Positions 32,168 to 43,986 are shown, counted from the first letter of the stretch. The stretch: 64,000 bases of DNA from Heterohyrax brucei (GCA_028571685.1 CM053164.1:41466501-41530500), one strand, 5' to 3'. Translations and numbers: made by a program. Notes: a model not told the origin generated them from the letters alone.

Positions 32168-32673
32168 AGGCTTGTGGGTGGCAGCCTTGGGTACCAGAAA
32201 AAGCCACGATGTATAATGGAAACAGTATACTGATCCCTGGCACAGTGCACACCATTCTTACCCCTTTCTGCCCACACTACATCCCGGGCCTTGGGTAGAT
32301 GCCAAAGAGTAGAGCAGTAGTGGTGGCCAGCTGGGTGGAGTGTCTGCTTAGGCTGGGAAAGCTTTACCTTCTCTGAGTGCCTCCGCCCAAGAGATGCATG
32401 GCACATGGCACTGGGAGAACACTGGTCTGCCTTAGGCCTTCCTCTTCCTGCATCCCCAGTTCTTACCTAGATCCCACCTTTGCCAGGAGCTTCCAAATGG
32501 AAAATCAGGAGGAGGTTCAAGGAACCAAATGAATGGTCAGCCCCATCCCCGATGCCTGACCCCTTTGCAGAACTCCAGCCAGCTCCATCCCGAGTCCCAC
32601 TGACTCCTGGGTGGAAGGAAAAGGGTCTCTGGTTGCACTGAATGCAGCTCTCAAACTGGTCTTGTACATGCTG

Positions 32674-32679
32674 AATAAA
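32674..32679 (+). terminator. DPYSL5: Likely main poly(A) signal of DPYSL5
   Basis: Canonical AATAAA in CTGAATAAATACTGTTG. TGTTCTTGCC follows within 20 bases and a GT-rich tract (32741-32785) further on could serve as a downstream element. Alternative hexamers are AATAAA at 32162 and ATTAAA at 33083. Confidence 0.65.
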
Positions 32680-32740
32680 TACTGTTGTTCTTGCCTTAGC
32701 TGCTCTCTAGGTTTGTGGGGTTAACAGAAAATTGTGTTCC

Positions 32741-32785
32741 TGTGCGTGTGTGTGTGTGTGTGTGCGTGTATGTGTATGTGTGTAT
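32741..32785 (+). repeat. (TG)n microsatellite
   Basis: About 45 bases of alternating TG with GCG and TATG interruptions, just after the probable cleavage site. It may double as a GU-rich downstream element. Confidence 0.9.
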
Positions 32786-33082
32786 AGTGCTAGGAGTCCA
32801 CAGTAGGTTTCTGTCAAGCCAGTGCTGTGATGAGGGCTTTTCCAGTACTGACTCAGAAACCACAGAACCACATGGAAACCCAAACCCCCTCCAGCTTCCA
32901 AGGCGGCAGACACAGCCTGGGGTCAGAAGGCACCTCCAGCACCCAAGTGACTTCCTCACTCTTCTGTAAATATGGTGCTAAGATTGTGTCACCCTGAGAC
33001 GACACATGGTCCTGTGCTTTAGCCACCCAGCTGAGGTTAAAAACAAAACACTCTGACACATTGTGTTCTGGTGCAGGTTTGT

Positions 33083-33088
33083 ATTAAA
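33083..33088 (+). terminator. Possible distal poly(A) signal (ATTAAA)
   Basis: ATTAAA in TTTGTATTAAACTGTAGC, followed by T/G-rich sequence (GGTCTCAGTTGTGTTTC). The sequence from 32786 to here is still repeat-free and an L1 begins about 110 bases later, so the gene may end here instead of near 32.7 kb. Confidence 0.4.
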
Positions 33089-33199
33089 CTGTAGCTACTT
33101 CTCGCTTGGTCTCAGTTGTGTTTCTTCAAAGAAGAGGGAGACTGGTAGGGGACCTCTTCTGTGGCAGGGTGAGGAGTCAGGTGCTTAGAAAACTCATCT

Positions 33200-33957
33200 T
33201 TGGGGGCAGGGGGCAGGGCACCATGCTCTTAGGTGAAATTGAGGCCAATTGGCACAACTAGCATTTTGCTAAGAGGGCTCTCTGCACCCCACATTGGGGA
33301 GTGGCATCTGGGGTCTTAAAAGCTGCCAAGGTGCCATCCAAGGGCACAGCAAATGGTCCCAACTCAGCAGGAATGGATGCTCACTGAGGACCAAAATGAC
33401 ATGGGGTAGAGACAACCCAGAAGATAGAGAGAGGGTGGGTGCCTACATAGACTTGGGACCAGAAGAACCGGATGGTGCCCGGCCACCACCAGTGATAGTG
33501 GCCATGGAGCTCACTAAGTTGAGTCTCACTGGCAACACAAGAATAGAAAGGGGTGCACCCTGAGATCGCTAAAAGACTACAATTGATGGTCCAGCAGCTT
33601 CGGGGTTCCCCTGGGAGCATGGCCCCTGGCCCTGATGATGACCTTGCCCATAAAATAATGAAGGTCCACTCTTCTGACAGGAATGGATTGGACTTGGCAA
33701 GACAGAGCGACCATGTATTGGATGCACTTTATGTTCTATGCATCTATGGGATATCATCCTGCTGACCTCTGGCTGGAGTAAGGGGAGTGGGTGGAGAGGA
33801 GGGGAAAGGAGACTGTGGGGAGGATAAGACATGTATGGAGCAGAGAGGAAGGGTGTGCTATCACCAGGCAGTGAGAGCAGTGGGAGCTGCATATAGGTGA
33901 GCATGTAAATTTATATGGGAATGTACATTTTCACTCAGTCATAATTAAGAAAAAAAA
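33200..33957 (+). mobile_element. L1, only 3' UTR retained, with poly(A)
   Basis: Closely similar to 58840-59578: GGTGAAATTGAGGCCAATTG, ATTTTGCTAAGAGGGCTCTC, CACCAGTGATAGTGGCCATG, TGCATATAGGTGAGCATGTA, ending TCATAATTAAGAAAAAAAA. 5'-truncated insertion just past the DPYSL5 transcript end. Confidence 0.85.
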
Positions 33958-34496
33958 ACAGCTTTGACCCATCTCTCCTGTTCAGTGGCAGGCAGCAGCT
34001 CCCTAGGGTGCCTGAACAGAGTGCAGAGGTCAAGACTGAGGGCAGCGAGTCCCAGTAGCCCCACAGTTACCAGTCTGTCCTCTTACAGGAGAGCCCAGAA
34101 TTTCTGCTGGGGACAAAACCTTGGGTTTGGGTGCCAGGTGTCTTGAGACAAGGCGGCTGAATTCTCTAGAGCAGAATAATTAGGAACGAAGCACTGGGTA
34201 TGAAAGGGAGAATACTGGGCTCCCTTCGCCTAATCTTTGTCACCTCTTGGCTGCCATTTTGGAAGCCCAGAGCCCCTTCTTTGGGAACTGTGGCCTCATA
34301 TAGTCACATGACAAAGGACTTTCCAAAGGCCAGTGTGTCTTTGAAGGGCCTTCAGGCTGCTCCCTGGCTCTCCAGAACCAAACCTCACCTTTGGAGTTGA
34401 TGCACTGTCACCTCAAATCCCATCATCACCATCACAACTCCTGTATGGACCTCAGTGAGATGTTGGCAGGGGTCATTTGATCAAACGTTCACCACA
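33958..34496. other. Intergenic, nothing recognised
   Basis: Unique sequence between an L1 3' end and a SINE; no supported gene or RNA. Confidence 0.6.
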
Positions 34497-34690
34497 AACC
34501 AGTTACCATCACGTGGCCTCCAGCTCATGGTGTCCACCTGTGTATTGGCGTGACCCGTGCTCCATGGGTTCTCACTGGCTCATATTTTGGGAGTAGATTG
34601 CCAGGCCTTCCGAGGAACCTCTGGTTGAACTGGAGCCTCCAGCCTTTCTGTTGACAGCCAAGCACGTTAACCATTTTTACCACCCAGGTA
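34497..34690 (-). repeat. AfroSINE, second subfamily
   Basis: Reverse copy: GATTGCCAGGCCTTCCGAGG, AACTGGAGCCTCCAGCCTTT, AAGCACGTTAACCATTTTTA. Confidence 0.85.
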
Positions 34691-35094
34691 GCCTTCACTG
34701 TAAAACATAAGGTTGCTTCCAGTACTGTTGTCTCCCTTAGGCTTATTTCTCAACCCTCCCCCCCCAAATGGGGGGATAGTTGAGGTAGTGTGGAGAAATT
34801 AGCTGGGGGCAGAGGAACTTTTCCACCTCTCACCTACAGATAAAACAGGCCATGACCGCAAGACACAGCATAGTCAGAGCCCAGTATTTGGCTATGATGA
34901 AATGGCTTGTGTGAACAAACAGATGGGACTTCTAAGCCAGTGGTGACTACTGTTACCCATCTTGAGTGTATCGAGTCTGAAATGTGCTAGGCCAGCATCC
35001 ACAATACTGTTTTCCCAGTCATGATGTGGGATCCCCTTGGAATTTTATTTGCTGCCAAAAATCAGGGTATTGGGTTGAAAATAGACACGGCTAC

Positions 35095-35695
35095 TGTCTC
35101 AGTCGTCTAAGAAACCAAGACCAAACCCACTGCCATCAAGTCAATTCGAACACATAGCGACCCTGTAGGACAGAGTAGAACTGCCCCATAGAGTTTTCCA
35201 ATGGGTCGCTGGTGGATTTGAACCAAAAGGTCAGCAGACACTGCAGTTAACCACTATGCCACCAGGGTTTCCTTCCTAGTTATCTAGTGCTGCTATAACA
35301 GAAATACCACAAGTAGATGGCTTTAACAAAGAGAAATTTCTTCTGTCACAGTCCGGTAGGTTACAAGTCCAAATTCAGGCATCAGCTCCAAGGGAAGGCT
35401 TTCTCTTGGCTCTGGAGGAAGGTCCCTGTCATCAATCTTGCCCTGGACTGGGGGCTTCTGAGATACAGGAACCTCGGATCTTTACCAAAGGATGTGCTCC
35501 TCTCCCAGCACTGCTTCTTGGTGGTATGAGATCCGTAACTCTACTTGCCTCCCTTTTATGTCCCAAGAGACTTCCTCAAGGCACGATACAGTCATAGACT
35601 GAGTCTTGCCTCAGTGATAAAGCCACCACCCGTCCATAACATCATATCATACAATAGATAGGAACATCACAGAATACTGGGAATTGGTAGGCCAT
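35095..35695 (-). repeat. MaLR-like solo LTR, split by a SINE
   Basis: Reverse LTR of the family also found at 39746, 41659, 62296 and 62832. After TGTCTCAGTCGTCTA an AfroSINE interrupts it, and it resumes ATCTAGTGCTGCTATAACAG, AGATGGCTTTAACAAAGAGA, TACAAGTCCAAATTCAGGCA. The far end has decayed. Confidence 0.65.
35108..35272 (-). repeat. AfroSINE inside an LTR
   Basis: Reverse AfroSINE (CATCAAGTCAATTCGAACAC to ATGCCACCAGGGTTTCC). It is inserted about 12 bases from the LTR end, with a short diverged duplication around AGTCGTCTA / AGTTATCTA. Confidence 0.88.
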
Positions 35696-36572
35696 GTGCG
35701 TGGTATCATGTAGTCTACAGAGAAAAAATGCAATAGGAGAACACCAGCTGCCTTTGTGTGCATGTAACTGTGGAAGATAAAAGACCACAGACTCCAACTT
35801 TAAAATAAGACTATCATTTGTGAAAATCTGAATTTGAGGAAACCCAAACCAGCCATTAGTTAGGTCACTATTACCCCTCAGTTCTTACCTCAGAATTACA
35901 GATTTACTTGTATATACAGGTGCAAGTTAGCACCAAGAATTGCCTGGTAGAGGAGAAGGAACTCATGACACCCAAGTATGAAGAAGAAATAACACAAGGG
36001 AGCGGAGACATTACAGTTATAATAATGAAGGCTATTAGACAGTGTGGCTGATAACAAGCATTTGAAAGGGCTTTTAAGACTCTAGGACTTGACTGACATT
36101 TGCTGCTGCCTTACGGTGGAAACTGGAAACTTCCCCTTGTGGATTTACAAACCATACAGACCTAAAGGGCCCACATATCCTGGATTACCCAAAGCCATCG
36201 TGGTTTGAATCTACTGTCTCAATAATTATTAAAAATAGTTTCAGCCTGAAAAGTGTCCTGATTTCAGCAACAAATTATATGGCCACCTTATATGTACTTA
36301 TATAGTTTTTAGATATAATATTCTTATACAAGAATTATAATTTTTTTCTGTCATTGAAAGACAAGGCACAGGGATGTAACGGGGCATAGGGAAGATGGTC
36401 CTTCTGCAGTGGGCAGTAACTTAGGGTGTCTCCCAGCAACCCAACAAACCCTGAGTCTCTACTCAACTCTTGCCTCCAAGAGGTCCATGAGGTCTTCTCA
36501 GTGAGCTGTGGGTACCTCATGGTGCTGAAGGTAGGGGACTACTTTCCTAAGCTTTTCGATTTAGCTTTTTGT
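35696..36572. other. Intergenic, nothing recognised
   Basis: AT-richer sequence with no clear repeat, open frame or RNA. Confidence 0.55.
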
Positions 36573-36742
36573 GTGCTGTCAAGTTGGTACTAACTCAGAG
36601 CAACCCTCTATAACAGAGTAGAGCTGCCTTCATAGGGTTCCCAAGGCTGTGATCTTTACCGGGAATGAATAATTGCCAATCTTTCTTCCTCAGAACTGCA
36701 GAGTGAGTTACAACCACTTTTGGATAATAGCTGAGTGTTAAA
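36573..36742 (-). repeat. AfroSINE
   Basis: Reverse copy: GTGCTGTCAAGTTGGTACTA, ACAGAGTAGAGCTGCCTTCA, CCAAGGCTGTGATCTTTACC; the 5' side is degraded. Confidence 0.8.
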
Positions 36743-36804
36743 CTGTTGTACCTTCCATTTAGCTTACAGACGTCATTTCATTGGAAGTCAGTCTGCCCAG
36801 CTGT

Positions 36805-39042
36805 CCCCAAAGAGATTTACAAATACAATGCAATCCCTATCCAAATGCCAACAACGTACTTTAAAGAGATGGGAAAACTTATTAATGCCTATGTGGAGAG
36901 AGAATAGGCCCCAGATAAGCAAAGCACTATTGAAGAGAAGAGAAGTCACACTACCTGACTTCAGAACCTACTCTACAGATATGGTAATCAAAACAGCCTT
37001 ATACAGATACAATGACAGAGATTGACCAAAACCAGAATTGAGAACCCAGATGTAAATCCACTCAGCTGTGGTTGCCCGATCCTCAACAAGGGCCTGAGCC
37101 CATGAAATGGGGGGAAAGACAGACTTTTTTTTAAGTGATGCTGGCAAAACTGGATATCCACCTGCAGAAAAAGAACACAACGCCCATGCCTCATATTATA
37201 TATGAAAATTAATTCAAAATAGATCAAAGATGTAAGTATAAAGCCCAAAACTATAAAATTCATAGAAGACAAAACAGGGCAAACACTAGAACCCCTAATA
37301 CAAGGCATTAACAGAATACAAACCATAACCAACAACACATAATTTGGAATCTTCTAAAAATTAAATATGCTCTTCAAAAGACTTCACCACAAGTAAAAAG
37401 AGAACCTGCAGACTGGGAAAAAATTGGGCTGTTACAAATGAAACAAAGGTCTAATCTCTAAAATCTACAAGAAAATCTAGTACCTCTACAAACAAAAGAT
37501 AAACCAATTTTTACAATGGACAAAGGGAATGAACAGCCACTTCACCAAAGAAAACATTCAAGCAGCCAACAGACACAAAAGGAAGTGTTCCTGGTCACTA
37601 GTCATTAGAGAAATGCAAATCAAAACCACAATGAGATAACACATCACCTTGACAATACTGGCATGAAATGGAAAAATAAATAAATGTTGGAGAAGCCGTG
37701 GGGAGATCAGAACTGTTATTACTTCTGGTGAGAATGTAAAATGATCCAGCCATTCTGGAAGATGACATAGTGCTTCTTTAGAAAGCTAGAAAGAGAAATG
37801 CCATATGATCCAGCAATCCCACTGCTAGGAATATACCCTAGAGAAATAGGAGTCATCACATGAGCAGACATACGCACACCCGTGTTCACTGCGGCATTGT
37901 TCATAATGGGAAATGATGGAAACAGCCTAGATGACCATCAACTGATGAAAGTATAAATAAACTATGGCACACACACACGGTGGAGAACCATGCGACATAA
38001 AGAACAACGACAAATCTCTGAAGCCCCTCATAGCCTGGACGAAACTGGCGGACGTCATGCCGACTGAAGTAAGTCAATTGCAAAAGGACAAATATTGTAT
38101 GAGACCACTACTCTAAAAAACTGAGGAAAAGGTTTACACACAAAAAGAAACAATCTTTGATGTTTATGATGGAAGGAAGGACTAGGGGTAGAAAAATGCT
38201 AAAGAGGCAATAAATTAGTGGTAAGTTTGGTGAAGGGTAAGACGGAGCACAATACTGGAAAGCCAGCACATCTTGTACAAGGCAAGGTCATGGATGCTTC
38301 ATAGATGTGTCCAGACTTCCTGAGTGACCAAATTGTTGGGCTAACGGCTGTGAATACTGTGGTCTTGGACAACATCTAGCTCGATTGGCATGACGTGATT
38401 TATAAAGAAAAGGTCCTACAGTCTACTATGATGAGTAGTGTCCAGGATCTTAAAAGCCTGTACGTAGCCATCCAAGACATTTCACTGGTGTCACCCGGTC
38501 AGGACCAAGGAAGAATGGAGAAAATTAAGGATACAAGGGAAAGACGAATCCAAAGGGCAAACAGACCACATCCACAGCAGCCTCCACCAGACTGAGTCCA
38601 GTCCCACTGTGTGGTACCTGGCTACCACCACTGACTGCTGTGACAGGGGTCACAAAAGATGGTCCCAGACAGAGCTAGGAAAAAAAAAATAGAAAAAATT
38701 CTAACTCAAAGAAAAAGACCAGACTTGCTGGCCTGATGGAGACTAGAGAAACCCTAAGAATATGGCCCCCAGTTACCTTTTCAACTTAGTAGTGAAGTCA
38801 CTCCTGAGGTTCAGCCTTCAGCCCCAAATTGGACAGACTCGCAAAACAAAAGAAGACTAAGGGGGGATGCCAACCAAGAGGCAAACACTAGCAGGCAGGA
38901 GGGGACAGGAAAGCTAGTAATAGGGAGCCCAAAGTCTAGAAGGAAGGGTGTGACATGTTGAGGGGTTGTTAACTAATGTTATAAAATGTGTACTATTTAA
39001 TGAGAAACTAGTTTATTCTGTAAACCTTCATCTAAGGTACAA
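36805..39042 (+). mobile_element. L1, 3' part of ORF2 plus 3' UTR
   Basis: Begins in the end of ORF2 (ACAAATACAATGCAATCCCT, GAAGTCACACTACCTGACTT, GAAATGCAAATCAAAACCAC), passes the ORF2 end near 38000, then the 3' UTR (GGTCATGGATGCTTCATAGA, GGCATGACGTGATTTATAAA, CTGTAAACCTTCATCTAAGG). Frames are broken by stops. 5'-truncated insertion of a subfamily different from 33200. Confidence 0.88.
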
Positions 39043-39159
39043 TAGTCACGTCTACCAAATTTCATATTCACTTTTTATTGTAGTAAAATACACACACAAT
39101 TTACTGCCACTGACATGTAGCACGTTTCCAATGCAGTTCAAGGATCCAAAAACCCAAAA

Positions 39160-39300
39160 TGAAACCAGTTGCTATGGAATTGAATCCAACTCATGGAGAC
39201 CTCATGTGTGTCAGAGTAGATCTGTGCCTCCTAGGGTCTTAATGGCTGATTTTTCTAAAGTAGATTCACCAGGCCTTTCTTCTAAGATGCTTCTGGATGA
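39160..39300 (-). repeat. AfroSINE, second subfamily
   Basis: Reverse copy inside the old L1: CAACTCATGGAGACCTCATG, TGTCAGAGTAGATCTGTGCC, TTCACCAGGCCTTTCTTCTA. Confidence 0.85.
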
Positions 39301-39745
39301 ACACCATCAACCAACCTTTCCAAGAACTATCTTGTACAAGGGATCCTATAGAACCATCCCCACTATCTAATTCCAGGATATTTTCATCATCCCAAAAGGA
39401 AACCCCTTTAAGCAGTAATCCTCACCCCTCTCTCAAGCCCCTGGCCACCACTAATCTGCTTTCTGTCTCTATAAATTTGCATGTCCTGGAAATGGTGTGT
39501 AAACGGGATCATACAGTATATGGCCTTTTGTATCTGGGTTCTTTTCAAGGTCTGTCAGTATAGCAGCACTGTGTGACATATGCTGGTTGCCTCAAAATCC
39601 CAAGCAGCAATAAAACTGAGGCTCACCAGCAGTACAAACCTGTCTCCAGGTACTGTGTCCATTTTAGTCTGATCAGGTTGTATACATGAGACACAAAGTC
39701 TTGATAAATAAAAGTTTGTTTTAACTATTCACAACAGACAGCCTA

Positions 39746-40271
39746 TGTTTTAGTCAGCTAGAGCTGCTCTAATAGAAATACCATGAAGTGGATGGCTTTA
39801 ACAGAGGAAGGCTTATTCTTACACAGTCTGGTAGGCTACAAGTCCAAATCCAGGGATGTCCTCTCCAGGGGAAGGCTTTTCCCCCTGTCGGCTCTGACAG
39901 AAAGTCCTTGTGTTGCATCAGTCTTTGTCCAGGGAGCATCTTGGCACAGGAACCTCAGGTCTGAAGGACACACTCTTCTCCAGGTGCTGCTTTCTTGATG
40001 GTGTGAGGTTCCCAATTCTCTGCTCGCTTCCCTTTCCTTTAATCTCTTGTAGGATGAAAGGACTAAGGGTAGTGCAAGCCATACTCCAGGGAAACTCCCT
40101 TTACAGTGGAACAGGGAATGATCCTATAAAGGGATTTACAGTCCCACCCTAATACTCTAACATACAGCACAGGAAAATACAAAATGGAGGATAATCATAA
40201 AACATTGGGAATCATGTCCCAGGCACATGGTTACCCATATTTTGGGGGGGAACACAGCTCAATCCATGACA
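39746..40271 (-). repeat. MaLR-like solo LTR
   Basis: 526 bases from TGTTTTAGTCAGCTAGAGCT to CACAGCTCAATCCATGACA, with TG..CA ends. Internal marks shared with other copies: CTACAAGTCCAAATCCAG, GGCACAGGAACCTCAGGT, CTCCAGGGAAACTCCCTTTA. Flanks GCCTA / GCACA could be a diverged 5-base duplication. Confidence 0.75.
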
Positions 40272-40466
40272 GCACACTAATGCAAAAGTCCAGTGATGAC
40301 CTGTCCACACAGAGATGAGAACTCTTCTGCGTGCCCCCACCTTATGCCCTGTGCTGTGGGTGAGGGACCCTGAAATCCCATCCGTAGGCAGTTATAAACT
40401 CCAGGGCCTAAGGAACCCACGGCACAGTCATCTGAGGGAGGCTAGTTAGGCTCTTTGGTAAAAGGT

Positions 40467-41387
40467 CTTCCAATAAAGGTGTCTTATCTTTGAACTTGAA
40501 CAAAACAAGTTGTGTAAATGATAGTTTTAATTGTTTTCTTATTTTGAAGTACATTTGATGGCATTATGTGCGGAAAAGAACTTTGGGTAAATGGCCCCAG
40601 TGGCACCTTACAAATGGTGCCATTGACAGTCACAACCTCTCCTCATTCATCTTTAGAAAAAAATAAGGACCAATGATTCTGCCAGACCCAAATCCACACC
40701 AAACGGTAACTTTTGGGGGATGAAGTGGACGTTCTTGAATCTCCATTGGAGTCTCATCGTTCCAAATGTGACAGTTTTACTAACAAAACCATTTACCCAA
40801 AAATGGTCCTCTTCACTGAAGATGATTTGGGGGCTAAAATCAGGGTCAACTTCCAATGGCTCCAGCACCCAGTCAGCAAACGTATGGTGCAATCTATAGC
40901 CATTGGACTGCAGTTGTTGAGTTAAAACAATTTTGTAAGGATAAACCTTCAAGTTCAGATGCAAAATCCACCCTATTGTGGTCTACAAAAAGCCCAATTC
41001 CTGTGCTCAGTGAGAAATTGTTCAGGATGGATTCTCACAAACACTCTTACAACAGTGGCAGTATTTTCATTGGAATGTGTGGTTCACTGGTGCACAGGCA
41101 TTGTCTGATTGGCAACAGACTCAGTTGTCTCCAATTTTTTGATTAAATGTCAAATTATTCTCTCAGTGGGATGATCATGCATATCGTAAATTTCACATAA
41201 CAGGAAATGTTTGGCGAATGAACACCTATTTTGACAATAAACTTTATTAATTTCTACACATTGTGGAATCGTAATTTTTCATGGCTACATGTCAAGACTA
41301 ATCAAAAAAACGTGGTATGTATGGTCACTGTAGCTTCACAAGTATTGCCACTGTGAGCTGCCAAAAACAGAAAATCCTTACTGGAAG
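40467..41387 (-). mobile_element. Tc1/mariner-superfamily DNA transposon (copy 2)
   Basis: Reverse copy of the element at 12899-13861, with terminal repeats TCTTCCAATAAAGGTGTCTT (left) and AAAATCCTTACTGGAAGACC (right). The minus-strand frame 40653-40964 keeps the transposase segment around the first catalytic Asp position: a LEVDPDFSPQIIFSEEDHFW motif, where the usual FSDEAHFW has Asp changed to Glu. The C-terminal third is missing with the same junction as in copy 1. About 920 bases, not autonomous. Confidence 0.85.
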
Positions 41388-41658
41388 ACCCTTTACCTAG
41401 CCTGAAATTGTGTCTCTTTTACCTTGGGAATTATTTAGATGAAGCACTAGGCTTGGGATAGGGGCTTGTAGCCTAAAGATGCTAGGAGAGAAAGGAATGG
41501 GAAAGTTAATAGCCACTGGCTTGTCCAAAGGACTGTCTCCTCTCAAGCACGTATCAGTGTTTCATTCCTTTTTACAGCTGAATAATATTCCATTCTATAG
41601 ATCATATCACATTTTATTTATCCATTACTGGTTGATGGAGATTTGAGTTGTTTCCTTC

Positions 41659-42159
41659 TGTCTTGGTCATCTAGTGCTGCTATAACAGAAATACCTCAAG
41701 TGGATAGCTTTAACAAAGAGAGCTTTACTCCTTAACAGCCTAGAAGGCTACAAGTCCAAATTCAGGGCATCAGCTCCAGGGGACGGCTTTCCCTCTGTCA
41801 GCTCTCAGGCCTCAGCAGCAGTCTTCCCCTGGCCTGGGGCGTGTCAACACAGGACCGTCGGGTCCAAAGTATGTGCTCTGCTCTCACACTGTTTCCTTAG
41901 TGGTAGGAGGTCCCCCTGTCTATCTGCTCATTTCTCTCTTTTATATCTCAAAAGAGATTGGCTAAAGACACTCTGTAATCTTCTAGATCACATCAATATA
42001 TCTGTCACTAGTCCATCTCATCACACTCTAGTGATAGGATTTACAACACATAGGGAAATCACATCAGACGACAAGATGGTAGACAGTCCTTCAACACTGG
42101 GAATCATGACCTCATCAAGTTCGCGCATGTTTTGGGAGGACACAATCTAACCCATGACA
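41659..42159 (-). repeat. MaLR-like solo LTR
   Basis: 501 bases from TGTCTTGGTCATCTAGTGCT to CACAATCTAACCCATGACA. The flanks CCTTC / CCATC resemble a 5-base duplication. It lies within the old L1. Confidence 0.75.
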
Positions 42160-42734
42160 CCATCTTTGGGCTATTGCAAATAATGCTGTTATGAACATTC
42201 ACACACAGGTTTTTGTTTAAACACCTGTTTTCAATTTTAGGGGGTATGTACCCCAGATTGGAATTGCTGAGTCTTAATTTTATTTTTAACTTATGCAGGA
42301 CCCCCAGAACTGTTTTCCACAAAGGCTGCACCATTTTGCAGTCAGTGTTTTAAATTTACTTTCAACATCATTTCACATCAGTGTACCGGGGTTGCAGTTT
42401 CTCTACCTCCTGGCCAAAGCATGATTTTCTAGGTTTTGTTGTTACAGCCGTCCTAGCGGGTGTGAAGTGGTGTCTCACTGCTTTGATCTGCACTTCCCTG
42501 ATGGCTAATGACATTGTGCTCTTTTCATATGTCACCTGGCCATCTGGTTGTCACTGCAAAAAGTCTATTCAAATTCTTTGCTCATTTTTTAGTTGTCTTT
42601 TTATTAGGTTACAGTTCTTTATATGTCCTGGATACTAGACCCTTATCACATATATATATACATACGATTTGCAGATATTTTCTCGTGTCCTGTATGTTAT
42701 CTTTTTTCACTTTATTCACAGTGTGTGTGTGTGT

Positions 42735-43075
42735 GAAAAGATATACAACAAAAAAATATACCAATTCAACAATTTCAACCTGTATAATTCAGTAACATCA
42801 ATCACACTCTGTAAGTCATACAATAATTCTCAATATGTTTTTCCATATTATTTCACCACCGTTAACAAACTCAATGCCCCCTGAACAAAAGTTTCCCCTT
42901 CTCTTCCTCCAACACTTGGTAACCACTCAGAATCTTTGGTTTCTATATATTTGATCATGTAGTATTTGTCCTTTCGCAGCTGACTTAGTTCTCCTAGAGT
43001 AATGATTTCAAGGCTCATCCATGCCGAATAGTGTTCTCTGGCTGGCTGAGTGTAGTCCATTGTGGGTACATATAT
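42735..43075 (-). repeat. L1 3' UTR end
   Basis: ATACCAATTCAACAATTTCA, GTATAATTCAGTAACATCAA, CAATGCCCCCTGAACAAAAG and TTGATCATGTAGTATTTGTC fit a reverse afrotherian L1 3' end. Short (GT)n tracts are at 42719-42736 and 43087-43110. Confidence 0.6.
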
Positions 43076-43317
43076 GTTTTTTCTACATGTGTGTCTGTGT
43101 GTGTGTGTACACATATACATAGAAAACAAATAAACTGAAGTTCAACAAAATAAATTTTGTGAAGTAAACACGATTGCACATATGTGTGTTTACACAGTAT
43201 CACATCATATATATACATTGTATCATATCTACTATATGTATTGCTGTATTATAATACATACATACAACACAATATAATGTATCTATACAATAGCATTCTT
43301 TAGCACACAGAGGTTTT

Positions 43318-43450
43318 AATTTCATTGAAGATCAATTTATATTTCCTTTTGTTGCTTGTGCTTTTGGTCTCAGACCTGAGAACGTATTGCCAAATCCAAG
43401 GCCATGATGATGTAATCATTCACTTTTAAGGCTTTGAATTTTATTTGATT
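43318..43450 (-). repeat. Old L1 fragment
   Basis: TCCTTTTGTTGCTTGTGCTT, TTGGTCTCAGACCTGAGAAC, GCCAAATCCAAGGCCATGAT match a well-known reverse L1 ORF2/3' segment. Confidence 0.65.
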
Positions 43451-43552
43451 GTATTTACAAACTTAATTTAACATCTTACAGTATTTTAAACTACATTTAA
43501 ATTCTACTTCCCTTTTAAGTACTTTATATTTCCGAAGTACTAAATAATTATT

Positions 43553-43722
43553 AGCAGCCTTGGTGGCACAGTGGTTAAGAGCTCAGCTGCTCGCTGAAGA
43601 GGTCAGCAGTTCAAATCCACCAGCCACTCCTTGGAAACCCTATGAGGAAGTTCTATTCTGTCTTACAGGGCTGTTATGTTGTGAGTCAGAACTGACTTAG
43701 TGGCACCTGACAACAACAACCA
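43553..43722 (+). repeat. AfroSINE with LINE-type (CAA)n tail
   Basis: Forward copy from GCAGCCTTGGTGGCACAGTG to CACCTGACAACAACAAC. Unlike copies ending in GGTTTTTGGTTT, this one ends like the RTE LINE at 7799. AATAATTATTA / AATAGTTATTA flank it. Confidence 0.92.
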
Positions 43723-43986
43723 ATAGTTATTATTCATGTAATAAACTAAACTTTTAAGTACATGAGCTTAACATTCTATTTTCAATGCTAAGCAGAAACT
43801 TAGTAAGATTTCAACTTAAAGTTGTTAAGTCTTAAGTTACACATTTTAAATTAGTTATGAGGCAGTCACTCTACAAGGCCACAAATATAAGAAATACCAA
43901 AGACACAGATTCCATCTTAACACAAAATATTAATACTATGATTTTAATTTCTCAAAATTTTTATTTGCTTGATTCTGTACCTTCTA

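Larger units (their letters stand above)
30190..32700 (+). other. DPYSL5: DPYSL5 3' UTR (proximal form)
   Basis: Unbroken, mostly unique, GC-rich sequence after the stop, without the young SINEs and LINEs that fill the flanks, as expected of a long neuronal 3' UTR. It has an A-run at 30920-30932 and a MIR-like patch near 31690-31815. The length of about 2.5 kb is inferred from the poly(A) signal at 32674; I have no transcript data. Confidence 0.7.
39065..42714 (-). mobile_element. Old L1 (L1M type) 3' region, reverse, split by three insertions
   Basis: Pieces 39065-39159, 39301-39600, about 41560-41658 and 42160-42714 form one reverse L1 3' end: GTAGTAAAATACACACACAA, TTTCTGTCTCTATAAATTTG, GGAATTGCTGAGTCTTAAT, AACTGTTTTCCACAAAGGCT, GGTGTGAAGTGGTGTCTCAC, GATTTGCAGATATTTTCTC. 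The order matches the ancient mammalian L1 3' UTR. Interrupted by an AfroSINE, an LTR, a Tc1/mariner copy and a second LTR. Confidence 0.8.

Noticed and set aside
31993-32406. 137-residue minus frame opposite the 3' UTR
   Set aside because: No recognisable domain and no splice or promoter support; chance frame.
36735-37025. 96-residue open frame
   Set aside because: End of L1 ORF2, part of the L1 at 36805-39042.
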